A stretch of DNA of 64,000 bases, from positions 21,632,400 to 21,696,399 of the forward strand of contig OY747709.1 of the NCBI GenBank assembly GCA_963556495.2, read 5' to 3'. Shown here one piece after another: positions 1-9,768 of the stretch; the first letter of the stretch is position 1; the number at the start of each line of letters is the position of its first letter. The position numbers were made by a program, and so were the translations under genes. The DNA is from Valencia hispanica (lineage: Eukaryota; Chordata; Actinopteri; Cyprinodontiformes; Valenciidae). The notes under the pieces were generated by a model. That model searched no databases, was not told the origin of the DNA, and worked only from the letters and a program-made list of their open reading frames with translations.

Positions 1-785
1 AGGGATGGGCACTTAATGAACAAGATAATAGAAACATGAAGGGGAAAATTAAATACAGTAGTTATAAATGTGTGGTAGTTATAAATGATTACAGTCATTA
101 AATGTACTTCAAAATATTTTGGCACACAAAGAGGTGGACAATTAAAAAGAAGAGAAAGTCCAGATTCATCCAATTTAAAACAAAACAAAATCATAACACC
201 TTGCTTTGGATAAGAAGGACCATATGGTCATGAATGTACAGGACAAAAAAACAAAAAAAACACACAACAACACACAACAGCTTTTTTTTTTTTAAATGTA
301 CCCCAAATCTTCCACTTGAAACCATGATTGTTTTTATAATCTTCAACAAAATGCAGAGATGTTTGTAGAGATTAGTAGATTTCTCCATTTTGTGTTGCTG
401 TCAACCCATCATTCTTGTTGTGTTTTCAGATAATCACTATTCAGTAGTGAGAAAGAAGCAATTAAAGCTTTCTTTGTGTTGACCTTGTAAAATATGCCAT
501 GCCTTTGAGTGTATTTAGCTTGTCATAAAACAGATTCCCATTAAACACCATCTAAAATAACAGCTTTCTTATTTAGATCAACATAGACTCAGAAATGTTG
601 GTTCTTTTCTTGTTACCTGTAACTTTTTGGTATTTCATGTCATTTTTATCCAAGTAAAGTTTTGAAAATGTTTCCCAAGCTTTAAATTACAGTTGTACTA
701 CGTTAACTGTATCTGGAAATGTGCGATTTCTTTAAGCTGTGTTGCCACAGTAATGCAAATAGGGGGAAAAAATGCAGACTCACAT
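1..785. other. AT-rich intergenic stretch, no gene seen
   Basis: I see no open frame with codon structure, no terminal repeats and no tandem array here. There are A- and T-rich runs around 250-300. It ends where the L2 LINE 3' tail begins. Confidence 0.5.
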
Positions 786-1176
786 AAAGGCAAGGCAAGG
801 CAATTTTATTTGTATAGCACACTTTCAACAGCAGGGTAATTCAAGGTGCTTTACATGATTTGGTGATTCAAGGTGCTTTTCATGATTTGGTGATTTAAAA
901 GAAACACATAAAAGAAACACACATTACACATGATACACAATAAAGCAAGAGAAAAAAAAAAAAAAAAAAAAGCAAGAGAGCATGAACACATTTCATACAT
1001 ATGACATCAAGCATTTACTCAAAGGCAATTCTAAACAGATTTTTAGTCTCGATTTAAAGCAGTTCAGAGTTTCAGCAGCTCTACACTCGTCAAGAAGTCT
1101 CTTCCAGATAAGGGGAGCATAAAAAGTGAAAGCTGCTTCTCCATGTTTAGTTCTGAGTCTGGGGATGTTTAGTAGG
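786..1176 (-). mobile_element. 3' end of L2-clade LINE (ORF2 C-terminus and 3' UTR)
   Basis: This is the downstream part of the LINE that continues at 9,769-14.1 kb, cut off from it by the ERV. On the minus strand 1,172-993 encodes the last part of ORF2 (NIPRLRTKHGEAAFTFYAP and on to a stop at 993), the conserved C-terminal block that follows the RT in L2/CR1 elements. The 3' UTR follows, with a poly-A run on the plus strand (950-971) and a terminal short repeat (aaggc units near 786-800) in place of a long poly(A) tail, as is usual for L2. A related tail occurs at 49,218. Confidence 0.8.
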
Positions 1177-1739
1177 TGTTGTATTCTACTTTTTTTGAGG
1201 CTATTTTTTATTATGCAGTACATATGTTTTAATTATATCTTTTTTAAGCTTTAGAAGTAATAGGCCTGTTTATATTATTCAGGGTAGTAAAACATGACTC
1301 TGTTACCAGTATTTTATAGGGTTGAAGGTTTTAAGTAAACAAACTCTTGAGTAAAGATATGAATTGAAAGCAGGGAGGATCAGCTATAACTCTAATTCAT
1401 GTTATAACCCAGTTCATGGTACGGTCAGGAGACCTGGAGAAAATAAATGACCTGTCAAGATGTAGAAGGAGGAGAGAGGAGTCATGTGATATGTTCTTTG
1501 GGAAATAAAAATGGTACAGCCTTGTAGGAGAGCGAGTCAGATTTTGTCTGGCTTCCATCTGCAGGTGCGTCCTTTAAAAACAGATATCTGTTGTTTGTGT
1601 GTGTTGTTGTTACTCTCGGTCTCTCAGTGCTGGGTCTTATTTTGAAACAGTTCCCGCTGGGGTTTTGGAGTTCGGCGCCCCTCCCCTCTCTGAGTAAAAA
1701 AAAGCGAGTTCCAGAGCATACAATGAGAAGAAGCCGACA
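1177..1739 (+). repeat. ERV 5' LTR
   Basis: The LTR is 563 bp, begins TG and ends CA, and is preceded by TAGG. A TATA-like element (ttttatagg) lies near 1,312, and two AATAAA-type signals lie near 1,441 and 1,505. By eye it differs from the 3' LTR at four substitutions, a 7-bp indel near 1,500 and one base in an A run. Confidence 0.92.
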
Positions 1740-1742
1740 AAA

Positions 1743-1761
1743 TGGTGGAGAATGCGGGCAT
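1743..1761 (+). other. Retroviral primer binding site, tRNA-Ala type
   Basis: The 19 bases tggtggagaatgcgggcat start three bases after the LTR. They begin TGG, the complement of a CCA tail, and match the complement of the 3' end of a vertebrate tRNA-Ala(AGC) isodecoder (acceptor ending GCCCGCATTCTCCA). The tRNA assignment rests on recalled tRNA sequence; the position and TGG start are seen directly. Confidence 0.75.
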
Positions 1762-3589
1762 TTGATTTGGTTTTGAGTTTTCTCAGGGCTGGGAGAGATT
1801 GAGTGTGAGTAATGAGTGTGGCATAACTGATTGATACATGTGTTTGTGGCAATTGTAGTGATTTTGTGTTTTTTCTTTGAGTTCAACAGAGAATCGGAGA
1901 GCGACTGGATTGATCCTTGCTAATCAACACCCGGGTGGTTTTGTATCAATCTGGAAAAGCGCTAACACCAAATTAATAGATATTGATCGATTTAAACGTT
2001 CTCCATTTAATGTTGACGTGTTGTTCTTTCGGTTGAGGGCCGACCAAAGTACGGACCAGGGGCTTGAGAGTTGGCCGCTCACATCCGATGGGACGCTGTC
2101 GGAAATCTCCCAGGCTGACAAGCGGAAGGGACGGCAGCAGGGCCTGGGTGCTCTCTGTTGTCTAGACGGATTACCTTGGAGAGGCCGGCGTATCTTCCAA
2201 ACGCACGTTTGAGCCACGTGAATTGGATTGTGTTTAAAGGTCCGGCTTTAGGTGGCTCCGGTAGAGGTTAGTGTTTGATGAGATTGTGAAAATTGTTGTT
2301 CTTTCTTTCTCTCGGATGAATATGTGTGTGATTGGAGAAGTCGCGGTGACGGAAAAAAGGGCTACCAGGTAGCTTTTTGCACTCCGGCCACACATAAACT
2401 TCTCATTTAGGGGAACTAACCGACTGAATCTAAAACCATAATTCCTCTGCGAATCTTAAACGCCTAGACAATGCCCGCGCTTCTTGTATAGACAATAAGC
2501 GTAGAAGCTTGACATTGTAGAGGAATAAGGGAATATCATTTTCAGTCGGCTAAAGTACCACCATAAGTTAGCTTACGGCTAACGCACAGTTTGGATGAGT
2601 TTCGCCTGGAAATAAAGGCGTTCAACCTTGTGCAACTAAGTAAACACGTCTAAAGCATTGTCGAACACATATATATAGGACTGTTATTATGAATAACTGG
2701 TAGTAAACTCTATAGAATATATATAAAATAACTTTTTATGATAACGGAGCGGTCACGTTTGGCTTCCGGTTGAGCTAGGTTGCTCATGATGACAGCTAAT
2801 CTTTGGTAGCTTAGCTTCCGAACTGTATTTATTTGGCTCGGTTAAACAGTCATTCGAGTATTGATGGCGAAGTGTGGTTTTGTTGGAGGCATTTTGTTCT
2901 TGTCTTTGGTTGGTTTACTTATGAGTACGGTTTGTTAGGTTTAGCATCGTAGTGAAGAATTAGCCATCTGTGCACCGGCGTATTCATTCCGCGGTGTGAC
3001 CCGGAAGTTTTATTGGGCCGGACTTTGATCTGTCAGTCCGGCGGAGTTTTTTTTTTTTTTTTTTTGAGCAAACTGTTGACGATTTTGTGTTGCAAAGCGA
3101 GTTTTAAACGTATTTCTTTCGGTATATGTTTTAATGATAAATGAAAATTGCTTTATATTGGGAGAATTCTATTTCTTCGTGTGTTTCACCGAAGTGTGCG
3201 TCCCGAGTTTTGGCGCAGGCCGGACTCTATTAGGAATTCTTTGATTTTTAGATGAAACGGCAATAATCTCCGTATATAAATAAATTAATGATAAGATAAA
3301 CAGTGCGTTATAAACCTTTTTAGCTTTCCTTCGTTTCGGCTTTGCCTAAAACATTATTAAGGTTAATGTTGCATGAATAAATAATATATAAACTCCTTCA
3401 CTATAAAAAGAAATAAATTAAATAAATAAAAACTGTGCCTGCCTTTACTGTTAACTGCATTAATATTGGGATAAATTTGGGCCTACGAATTGATAGTTTA
3501 TCAATTAAAATAAATAATTTATAGAGTTAATACAAATAACCTACTTTGTTAAATTTTAATCCATTTTGGATTTTTGTTACGAATATTCA
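1762..3589 (+). other. Long ERV leader (5' UTR) without an evident gene
   Basis: About 1.8 kb separates the primer site from the first gag methionine, much longer than typical retroviral leaders. Only short frames with no family signature occur (for example around 1,877-2,212). A T run lies near 3,046-3,065. Packaging and splice-donor signals would be expected here, but I cannot place them. Confidence 0.5.
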
Positions 3590-5210
3590 ATGGCAGCCGA
3601 ATATAAATTACTTCCTGCTCCACAGGGACAAAACTGGAGTACTTTAGATGCCCAATTGTTAATATACATTTCTAAATTATATTCTGTTTTAGTTGATAAG
3701 CCCGGTAAAAAAGATAAAAACCAGTTCCAGGGCCTTATGACGGCCAGGTGGGCTCGTCATGGTGCCCGAGGGGATTATAAGAGAAGTCTCTCACAGAATG
3801 TGTTCTGGGGAGGAAAAGTGACAGCTACTAAATTTAGTTAGCAACAAATTAGAATGCACCGATAAATTGTTCTTGGCGTATAATGCTGGGTTGATGGATG
3901 AGATGGAGCAGCACGAACACAGGTTAACTGGGGTTCAGCGACGGATGGATGGGGTGCTGCAGAATCAGGAAAGATTAGCATCTGTGGTAAGGGGTCAAGC
4001 TGCAGACCTTTCAGGGAGTGCCAGCCCCAGTCAACGTGATGAATGTGCAGCGGTTCTACAGGTCAAAAATATGCAGACGTTGGGGGACAAGGGGAGTGAG
4101 GGACCATTTAAGAATACCAGATCTCAGGTGTCACTGGGGGCAAGTGGAGGCCCTGATTTAATGCTTCCTTTAGTGGGAGCATCAGATGGTTCAGTAATTT
4201 ACAAACCATGGAAGATGGCTGACATATCTGCCATCATTCTGCAACTCCCTGCTTTGACTGGTGGAGGAAACTGTTGGATAAATAAATTAAATCAGCTGAC
4301 TTCAGGGCAAACTCTAGCGGTGGGGGATTGGAAAGCTATTATGGGTAGAATGTTGACATTGACAGATTATAATGAGATGATGCTCCAGTGCCAGCTAGCA
4401 TGTGTACTTGATGAAGCCCCATTCACGCATCATGCATATGAGCTTGCCGAGTGGGTCAGAAGAAAATATCCTACTCCGCCTGCGTCTAAAATTTTGAAAT
4501 TTCCCTGGTCAACTGATGTTACTCCCGCAGAACATATGGCAAAATGTAAAGATAAATGGGTTGCAGTTACTGGAGAACACCCTCGAGATCCGGGAAATAA
4601 TCGGATTTGGTTTAGAGAAGCAGTTTTAGCAGGCATGCCAGAGTCTGTTGCTACATTAATGAAACGGAATCCTGATTCACACATTTATGATCAGCCTACA
4701 TGGGAAAGACACGTAACATATTATTTACAAGATGTGCAAGATTCTGCGTTAAAGGACGCTGAGGAGAATAAGAAAATGGAGACTGCTTTGTTAAAACTAC
4801 AGTTAAAAGAGGCTCAGAATAAATTGACTGACTTGTATCAGTCTAAAAAAGTGAAACAGATGGTGGCTGAAGCAGCACCTACTGTTGGATCAGCGACAGT
4901 GCTGCCTTCTTTTCCTGTGATGTATGCTGGAGCTGCGCCGAATCCGCCATTTACTGCTCCTTATAGGACATGGCAGCCTCGTGGCGGGTCACGTGGCAGG
5001 GCCAGGTTTGGGGATTTTAGAGGCATGGGGAGAGGGCAGCCAGGTGCTAACGGTTGTCACAGGTGTGGCTCCAATGAACACTGGGTGAGGGAGTGCCCAC
5101 ACCCACAAGGGGGCGCTATACCTCCCGGTCAGCCACCTCTACATATGGCTCCGAATCAGCATATGGCTCCTCCCTCCTATCCAGGAGGACAGAGTGGGCC
5201 TCAGTATTGA
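3590..5210 (+). pseudogene. gag: ERV gag, frameshifted
   Basis: Gag forms the virion core and binds genomic RNA. The first frame opens at MAAEYKLLPAPQG (3,590) and runs to a stop at 3,841. From about 3,822 the protein continues in another frame, in which the flanking residues make sense, so there is a 1-nt indel close to 3,834. The second frame carries a helical, charged coiled-coil-like stretch (about 4,740-4,860), a Gly/Arg-rich segment and one CCHC zinc knuckle (CHRCGSNEHWVRECP, about 5,056-5,100), followed by a Pro/Met-rich tail. It ends at a TGA at 5,208-5,210. The next codons in the same frame lead into pro, the arrangement expected for stop-codon readthrough. Total length is about 540 codons. 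Confidence 0.85.
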
Positions 5211-5660
5211 CAATGCCCACAGAGTACCTTAGTGAGCAGGACAAAGGGGGATCCGATGCTCACAATAGACGTACATGGACATTCATTGCCATTCCTTATC
5301 AAACTTGGTGCTACTATCCTATGTACCCCTGATGGACTTATGGTGACTTTTCCGAATGGACATACGCATTGCTGTGATACCATGAGTGGTCAATTTTTGC
5401 TGAAGGATGACACTTCACAAGTGGCTGATATTTTCTGGGCCAGATTGACTACGATGTCTGCACATGAATCTTCTGCGGCTGACTTTCTGAGATGCTGGAA
5501 GCCTTGGCTGCTTGAACTCCAGCCTTTTGTTCCACCGCCTGACCCGTTCCATGTTACCTTCCTCTATGAGAGGGGCGATCCTACTTTATATCAGGAACAA
5601 TTTGAAACAGAACTTGAAGGCCAAAGTTGGTCTGTGGCTTCGGGTCCATGCTTTGTGGGA
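5211..5660 (+). pseudogene. pro: ERV protease region, catalytic motif lost
   Basis: This is directly downstream of, and in frame with, gag after the UGA. It reads DPMLTIDVHGHSLPFLI followed by KLGAT, the layout of a retroviral aspartic protease flap and active-site strand. Where the family has the catalytic D-T/S-G triad, this copy has K-L-G, so the nucleophilic Asp is absent and the enzyme should be inactive. The remaining sequence to about 5,650 leads towards RT. The open frame closes at 5,690 while pol continues in a different frame from about 5,630, so a 1-nt indel near 5,650 separates pro from pol. That this is the pro position is well supported; the loss may be specific to this copy. 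Confidence 0.7.
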
Positions 5661-7873
5661 AGGAGGGTGTGGCACTGTTTGCTGATCTGACTTCAGAGCA
5701 GCATAAATGGTATATGATGGAAGCTGAAGCGCTTCCACACATATCGCTTTTGTTGCATCCGAAACATCAAGCTAAAGATTTGGGGGGAATGGTTAAGAGG
5801 GGAGTTGAATTAAAGGATTGGGTTTCTACCCAGATACCTTCAGTCTCTTTTTCTCCTTCTACTCAGATGTACAAAATAGACACGCAGCTCTCTGATACTA
5901 CCATTCTGGAACATTTGCAGCTTTCTAGAAATCATGGCAGAGAAAAAACAGATCATCCTGATGCAGTGGAGGCCTTAAAGGTCGTGCCTGACTCTTTGTG
6001 GTCAGATGGTCCCACTGATGTCGGTCTAGTGCAAACCACACCCATCACATTTGAGATGAAACATTCTGATCCAATCTGGCGTTCTCAGTACCCACATAAA
6101 CCTCAGGCTGAGGAAGGTATTGCAGACACTATTGCAGGCTTACTTGAAGTTGGAGTTTTAGAACCATCAAACTCTTCATATAACACCCCTATTCTTCCTG
6201 TGGAAAAACAAGGTACTGGTAAATACAGAATGGCACATGATTTGCGTGCTATTAATGAGGCCCTTAGAACCCCTCCCATTTCTACACCGAATCCGTATAC
6301 AGCTCTGGCATCACTGACTCCTGATTTAAAATGGTTTACCTGCATAGATTTGGCTAATGCATTTTTCTGTTTACCGCTCCATCCTTCTGTCAGGGATATT
6401 TTTTCATTTACATTCAGGGGCAGGAAGCTACGTTATAGTAGGCTTCCGCAGGGTTTTGCTTTATCTCCAGGTATTTTTAATCAGGTGTTGAAGCAGTCAT
6501 TAAGCACTGTACAGCTCCCTCCAGGCTGTGTACTGACCCAATATGTGGACGATTTACTTTTAGCATCCCCTACTGTTGAAAAGTGCATAGCAGCGACTCT
6601 AGTTGTGTTGCAACATTTGGGAAAAGAGGGATTTAAAGTCTCCCGCGATAAGCTTCAGTTGGTTAGGCAGGAAGTCCAGTTCCTGGGGCGAAGGGTGACC
6701 GCTCAAGGGGCTGGACTGACGGACACCCACAAGAATGCTATTTTGGCCCATTCTAAACCTCTCACTGTTAAATCAATGCTGTCATTTCTGGGACTGACAA
6801 ATTTTTCCAGACATTATGTGCCTAATTACACAAACCTTACCACACCACTCAGGGCTCTTGTAAATGCTCATGGTATGAAAAATATGCATGCTAAATTAGA
6901 ATGGGACATACCAGCTGAGGAGGCATTTATTAAGTTGAAACAGGCTCTGGCACAAGCAGCTGATTTAGCCACTCCTGACTATACATGTCCATTTTTTCTT
7001 AACACATCAGAAACAGATGGGGTGGTTAATGGGATTTTGTTTCAGAAAAAAGGTGGTCAGAGATACATTCTTATGTATCTTAGCATAAAGCTGCAAGCTA
7101 TTGAAATGAGACAGCCACCTTGCACGAGACATGCAGCAGGAATTGCACACCTAGTGGAGAAAACTTCACACATTGTCAGGGGTTATCCACTTAATATTTT
7201 GACATCTCATGGAGTCATGGCATTGGTTAATTCTGAGACGTTTACTCTTTCTACTTTGCGTCAGCAGCGGATTAGCAGAGTTTTGGAGGCACCAAACATT
7301 ATTTTTACGCATGAAGGAATAAACATGGCTGACCAAATCACCGCCTCTGGGGAGCAACATGACTGTGTCAGGCTGAATTCTGTTGCTCAAAAAATACGTC
7401 CTGATTTACGGTCTAATCCCTTATCTACAGGTTTTGTGCTCTATACCGATGGTTGTTGTTTCAGAGATGGACAGGGCCAGTTGAGATCAGGTTTTGCAGT
7501 TGTTGAGCAGAATGGAGATTCACTACAGGCTGTCGTTTCAGGGAAGCTGGACGGCAAGCAGAGCGCACAGCGTGCTGAGATAAGGGCTCTTATTGAAGCA
7601 TGCAAATGGGGAAGAGATAAAGACGTCACATTTTACACTGATTCGAACTACGGGTTTTCTGTTATACATTATGAATTACCACAGTGGAAGAGTGCAGGTT
7701 TTGTTACTGCTACTGGTAAACCTGTACACCATCATGCAGATATTATGGAGCTTTTGGATGTTGTACAGTTACCAGCTAACCTCGCTGTTCTTAAGTGTAA
7801 GGGTCACAGCAAGGCTGACACCGTTGACGCGTGGGGAAATAGGGCGTCATCGAGCGGTCTAATTCAACTTTAA
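5651..7873 (+). pseudogene. pol: ERV pol: reverse transcriptase and RNase H, no integrase
   Basis: Pol copies viral RNA into DNA. One open frame of about 740 codons shows the RT core in order: YRMAHDLRAINEAL (about 6,225), the palm motif with CIDLANAFF (about 6,341), LPQGFALSPGIFNQVL (about 6,445), the catalytic YVDD box (about 6,542), and the thumb/connection motif FLGLTNFSRHYVPNY. RNase H follows with YTDG (about 7,444), RAE and YTDS, and a histidine in KCKGHSKADT. The last conserved Asp is not evident, because the frame reads GNRASSSG and stops at 7,873. Retroviral pol normally continues with about 400 residues of integrase (HHCC zinc finger, DDE core); none is seen in any frame downstream. 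Confidence 0.88.
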
Positions 7874-8911
7874 ATTTACAGCTGGCAGAGAACCACAGGT
7901 TTCATCGCACCCTGACCCGGACCCTCGCAGTGATCATCAGCATCTGAAGGGCCTGGTCTCCTCCTTCCTTCCGACCCCTCTCCTGTCCCTCACGCTGCAG
8001 CAGCTCTCTGCTGACCTGGGAGAATCTCTTTGCAGCGGGTGGTGTCGGTTCTGACTAGGCGGTGTCGACTGCCGAAGCCAGGAGGCGGGGCCTGACCCAC
8101 CCAGAAGATTGGTTGAAGTTGCTGTAATCATCCAGTGTAATCTATATGTGCAAAAAAAAAAATTGGGCGAGATAAGCAATTTGGACTTGCTTTTCTCGAA
8201 GAGGGATTGTACCGAAGAGAAAAGATCGCAAGAAATCAAACACATTTCACAGCAGGTTTTGACCACCTCACAATCGGTGGGGGAAGCTATTGGAGGCGGG
8301 GCCTGTCTGTGCAATTGTGTTTATTGGGGGAAATGCTCAGTTAATGAAGTAACTGTCATTTCAGTGAGGGCGATCTGCAGAAAAGACAGTAACTTTGGGA
8401 AAAATAAAGAGTCCACTGTACTGAATCATTTCATCACTCTGGTAGCCACCTGCTGCCAGAGAAATAAACAAGAGCGAAGACTAGAGAACAAAATAATAAA
8501 GACTGAACACTTATTAATCATTTTTCTTGTATTTTACAGGTTGTTTAACCAATTTTTATTTACAGGTGCAGATTGCTAGACACTGCCTAAGAGGGTGTCA
8601 AAGGATTTTTAAGTAGTCGATTTGTAGGATTTTTTCTTTATATTTAGTATTTACGGTTTTATAAAACTTTTTTAGTAATAAGATAAAACATTTTAAGGAG
8701 TGTTTAAAGTATAATCAGGTTGACTGACTTTTTTCATTATGATGTGGTTTTTGTAGGATGTTTTTGGGGTTGGTGACAATTGCTAGAGTTTGCCTTTTAC
8801 TAAAAGAATATTGAGAATTAGGTTAAAACATAAAAAACAATAATGATAAATAAAAAAAAAATTGCTTAAAGGTAAAGATAAAGAAGAAGAAAAACAGACA
8901 CTCTTCTCATT
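7874..8911 (+). other. ERV segment replacing integrase and most of env; no gene recognised
   Basis: The 1.04 kb between RNase H and the env tail has no recognisable integrase or Env surface unit. One 156-codon frame (8,109-8,579) shows no motif I know. Two gc-rich stretches (around 8,085 and 8,295, both containing ggaggcggggcctg) are direct repeats of each other. They may be a deletion scar or inserted sequence. Confidence 0.45.
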
Positions 8912-9175
8912 TTGAATAATCATGTTAGAAAGAGGGACAATTTGTTAAATAATATGTTTGGTAAATGGAAGACTCTGGCAATGTCTATAATGGTTTCTTT
9001 AGCGGTATTTGTGTCAACTATGGTGTTATGTGGATGTTGTTGGATTCCTTGTATACGTTCTTTGCTCACAAAGTGTATTGAAAAAGCTGTTGGTGATAAT
9101 GTGCAAGGTCAATATCTGTTACTCCCTCACATGGAGCCTGAAGGGGAAGTACAGAGAAGTGGTCAATCTATTTGA
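8912..9175 (+). pseudogene. env: ERV env, C-terminal transmembrane remnant
   Basis: The 87-codon frame has a hydrophobic span (LAMSIMVSLAVFVSTMVLCG) followed by a Cys-rich juxtamembrane motif (CGCCWIPCIRSL) and a short cytoplasmic tail, typical of the end of retroviral Env TM. The surface subunit, fusion peptide and ectodomain are missing, so it cannot act as an entry glycoprotein. The polypurine tract and 3' LTR follow directly, the normal position for the end of env. Confidence 0.72.
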
Positions 9176-9182
9176 AAAATAG

Positions 9183-9197
9183 ATTGAAAGAGGGATT
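9183..9197 (+). other. ERV polypurine tract
   Basis: The purine-rich stretch attgaaagagggatt abuts the TG start of the 3' LTR, the position used to prime plus-strand DNA synthesis. Confidence 0.7.
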
Positions 9198-9768
9198 TGT
9201 TGTATTCTACTTTTTTTGAGGCTATTTTTTATTATGCAGTACATATGTTTTAATTATATCTTTTTTAAGCTTTAGAAGTAATAGGCCTGTTTATATTATT
9301 CAGGGTAGTAAAACATGACTCTGTTACCAGTATTTTATAGGGTTGAAGGTTTTAAGTAAACAAACTCTTGAGTAAAGATATGAATTGAAAGCAGGGAGGA
9401 TCAGCTATAACTCTAATTCATGTTATAACCCAGTTCATGGTACGGTCAGGAGACCTGGAGAAAATAAATGACCTGTCAAGTTGTAGAAGGAGGAGAGAGG
9501 AGTCATGTGATATGTTCTTTGTTCTTTTGGAAATAAAAATGGTACAGCCTTGTAGGAGAGCGAGTCAGATTTTGTATGGCTTCCATCTGCAGGTGCGTCC
9601 TTTAAAAACAGATATCTGTTGTTTGTGTGTGTTGTTGTTACTCTCTGTCTCTCAGTGCTGGGTCTTATTTTGAAACAGTTCCCGCTGGGGTTTTGGAGTT
9701 TGGCGCCCCTCCCCTCTCTGAGTAAAAAAAAAGCGAGTTCCAGAGCATACAATGAGAAGAAGCCGACA
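9198..9768 (+). repeat. ERV 3' LTR
   Basis: The LTR is 571 bp, begins TG and ends CA, and is followed by TAGG. It is near identical to the 5' LTR. Immediately after it the minus-strand LINE ORF2 resumes in the same reading frame as the part at 993-1,172. Confidence 0.92.

Larger units (their letters stand above)
1177..9768 (+). mobile_element. Endogenous retrovirus, full LTR-to-LTR copy with defective coding region
   Basis: The copy has two near-identical LTRs (1,177-1,739 and 9,198-9,768), a 4-bp target duplication TAGG (1,173-1,176 and 9,769-9,772), a primer binding site at 1,743, a long leader, gag, pro, RT-RNase H, a remnant of env TM and a polypurine tract. The 4-bp duplication, single CCHC knuckle, gag-UGA-pro in one frame and C-rich env tail point to a class I (gamma/epsilon-like) fish ERV. 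It sits inside ORF2 of an L2 LINE on the opposite strand. About four substitutions separate the LTRs, so the insertion is recent. The coding region is nevertheless broken: a gag frameshift, a pro active-site change, a pro/pol frameshift, no recognisable integrase and most of env missing. Confidence 0.9.

Noticed and set aside
191..388. 65-codon minus-strand frame near the window start
   Set aside because: Low complexity (Phe/Val/Cys-rich over A/T runs) and no context.
1877..2212. 111-codon frame in the ERV leader
   Set aside because: No recognisable motif, an equally long antisense frame, and no start context that stands out.
8109..8579. 156-codon frame between pol and env considered as integrase or accessory gene
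   Set aside because: No HHCC or DDE pattern and no similarity to any retroviral protein that I can see.
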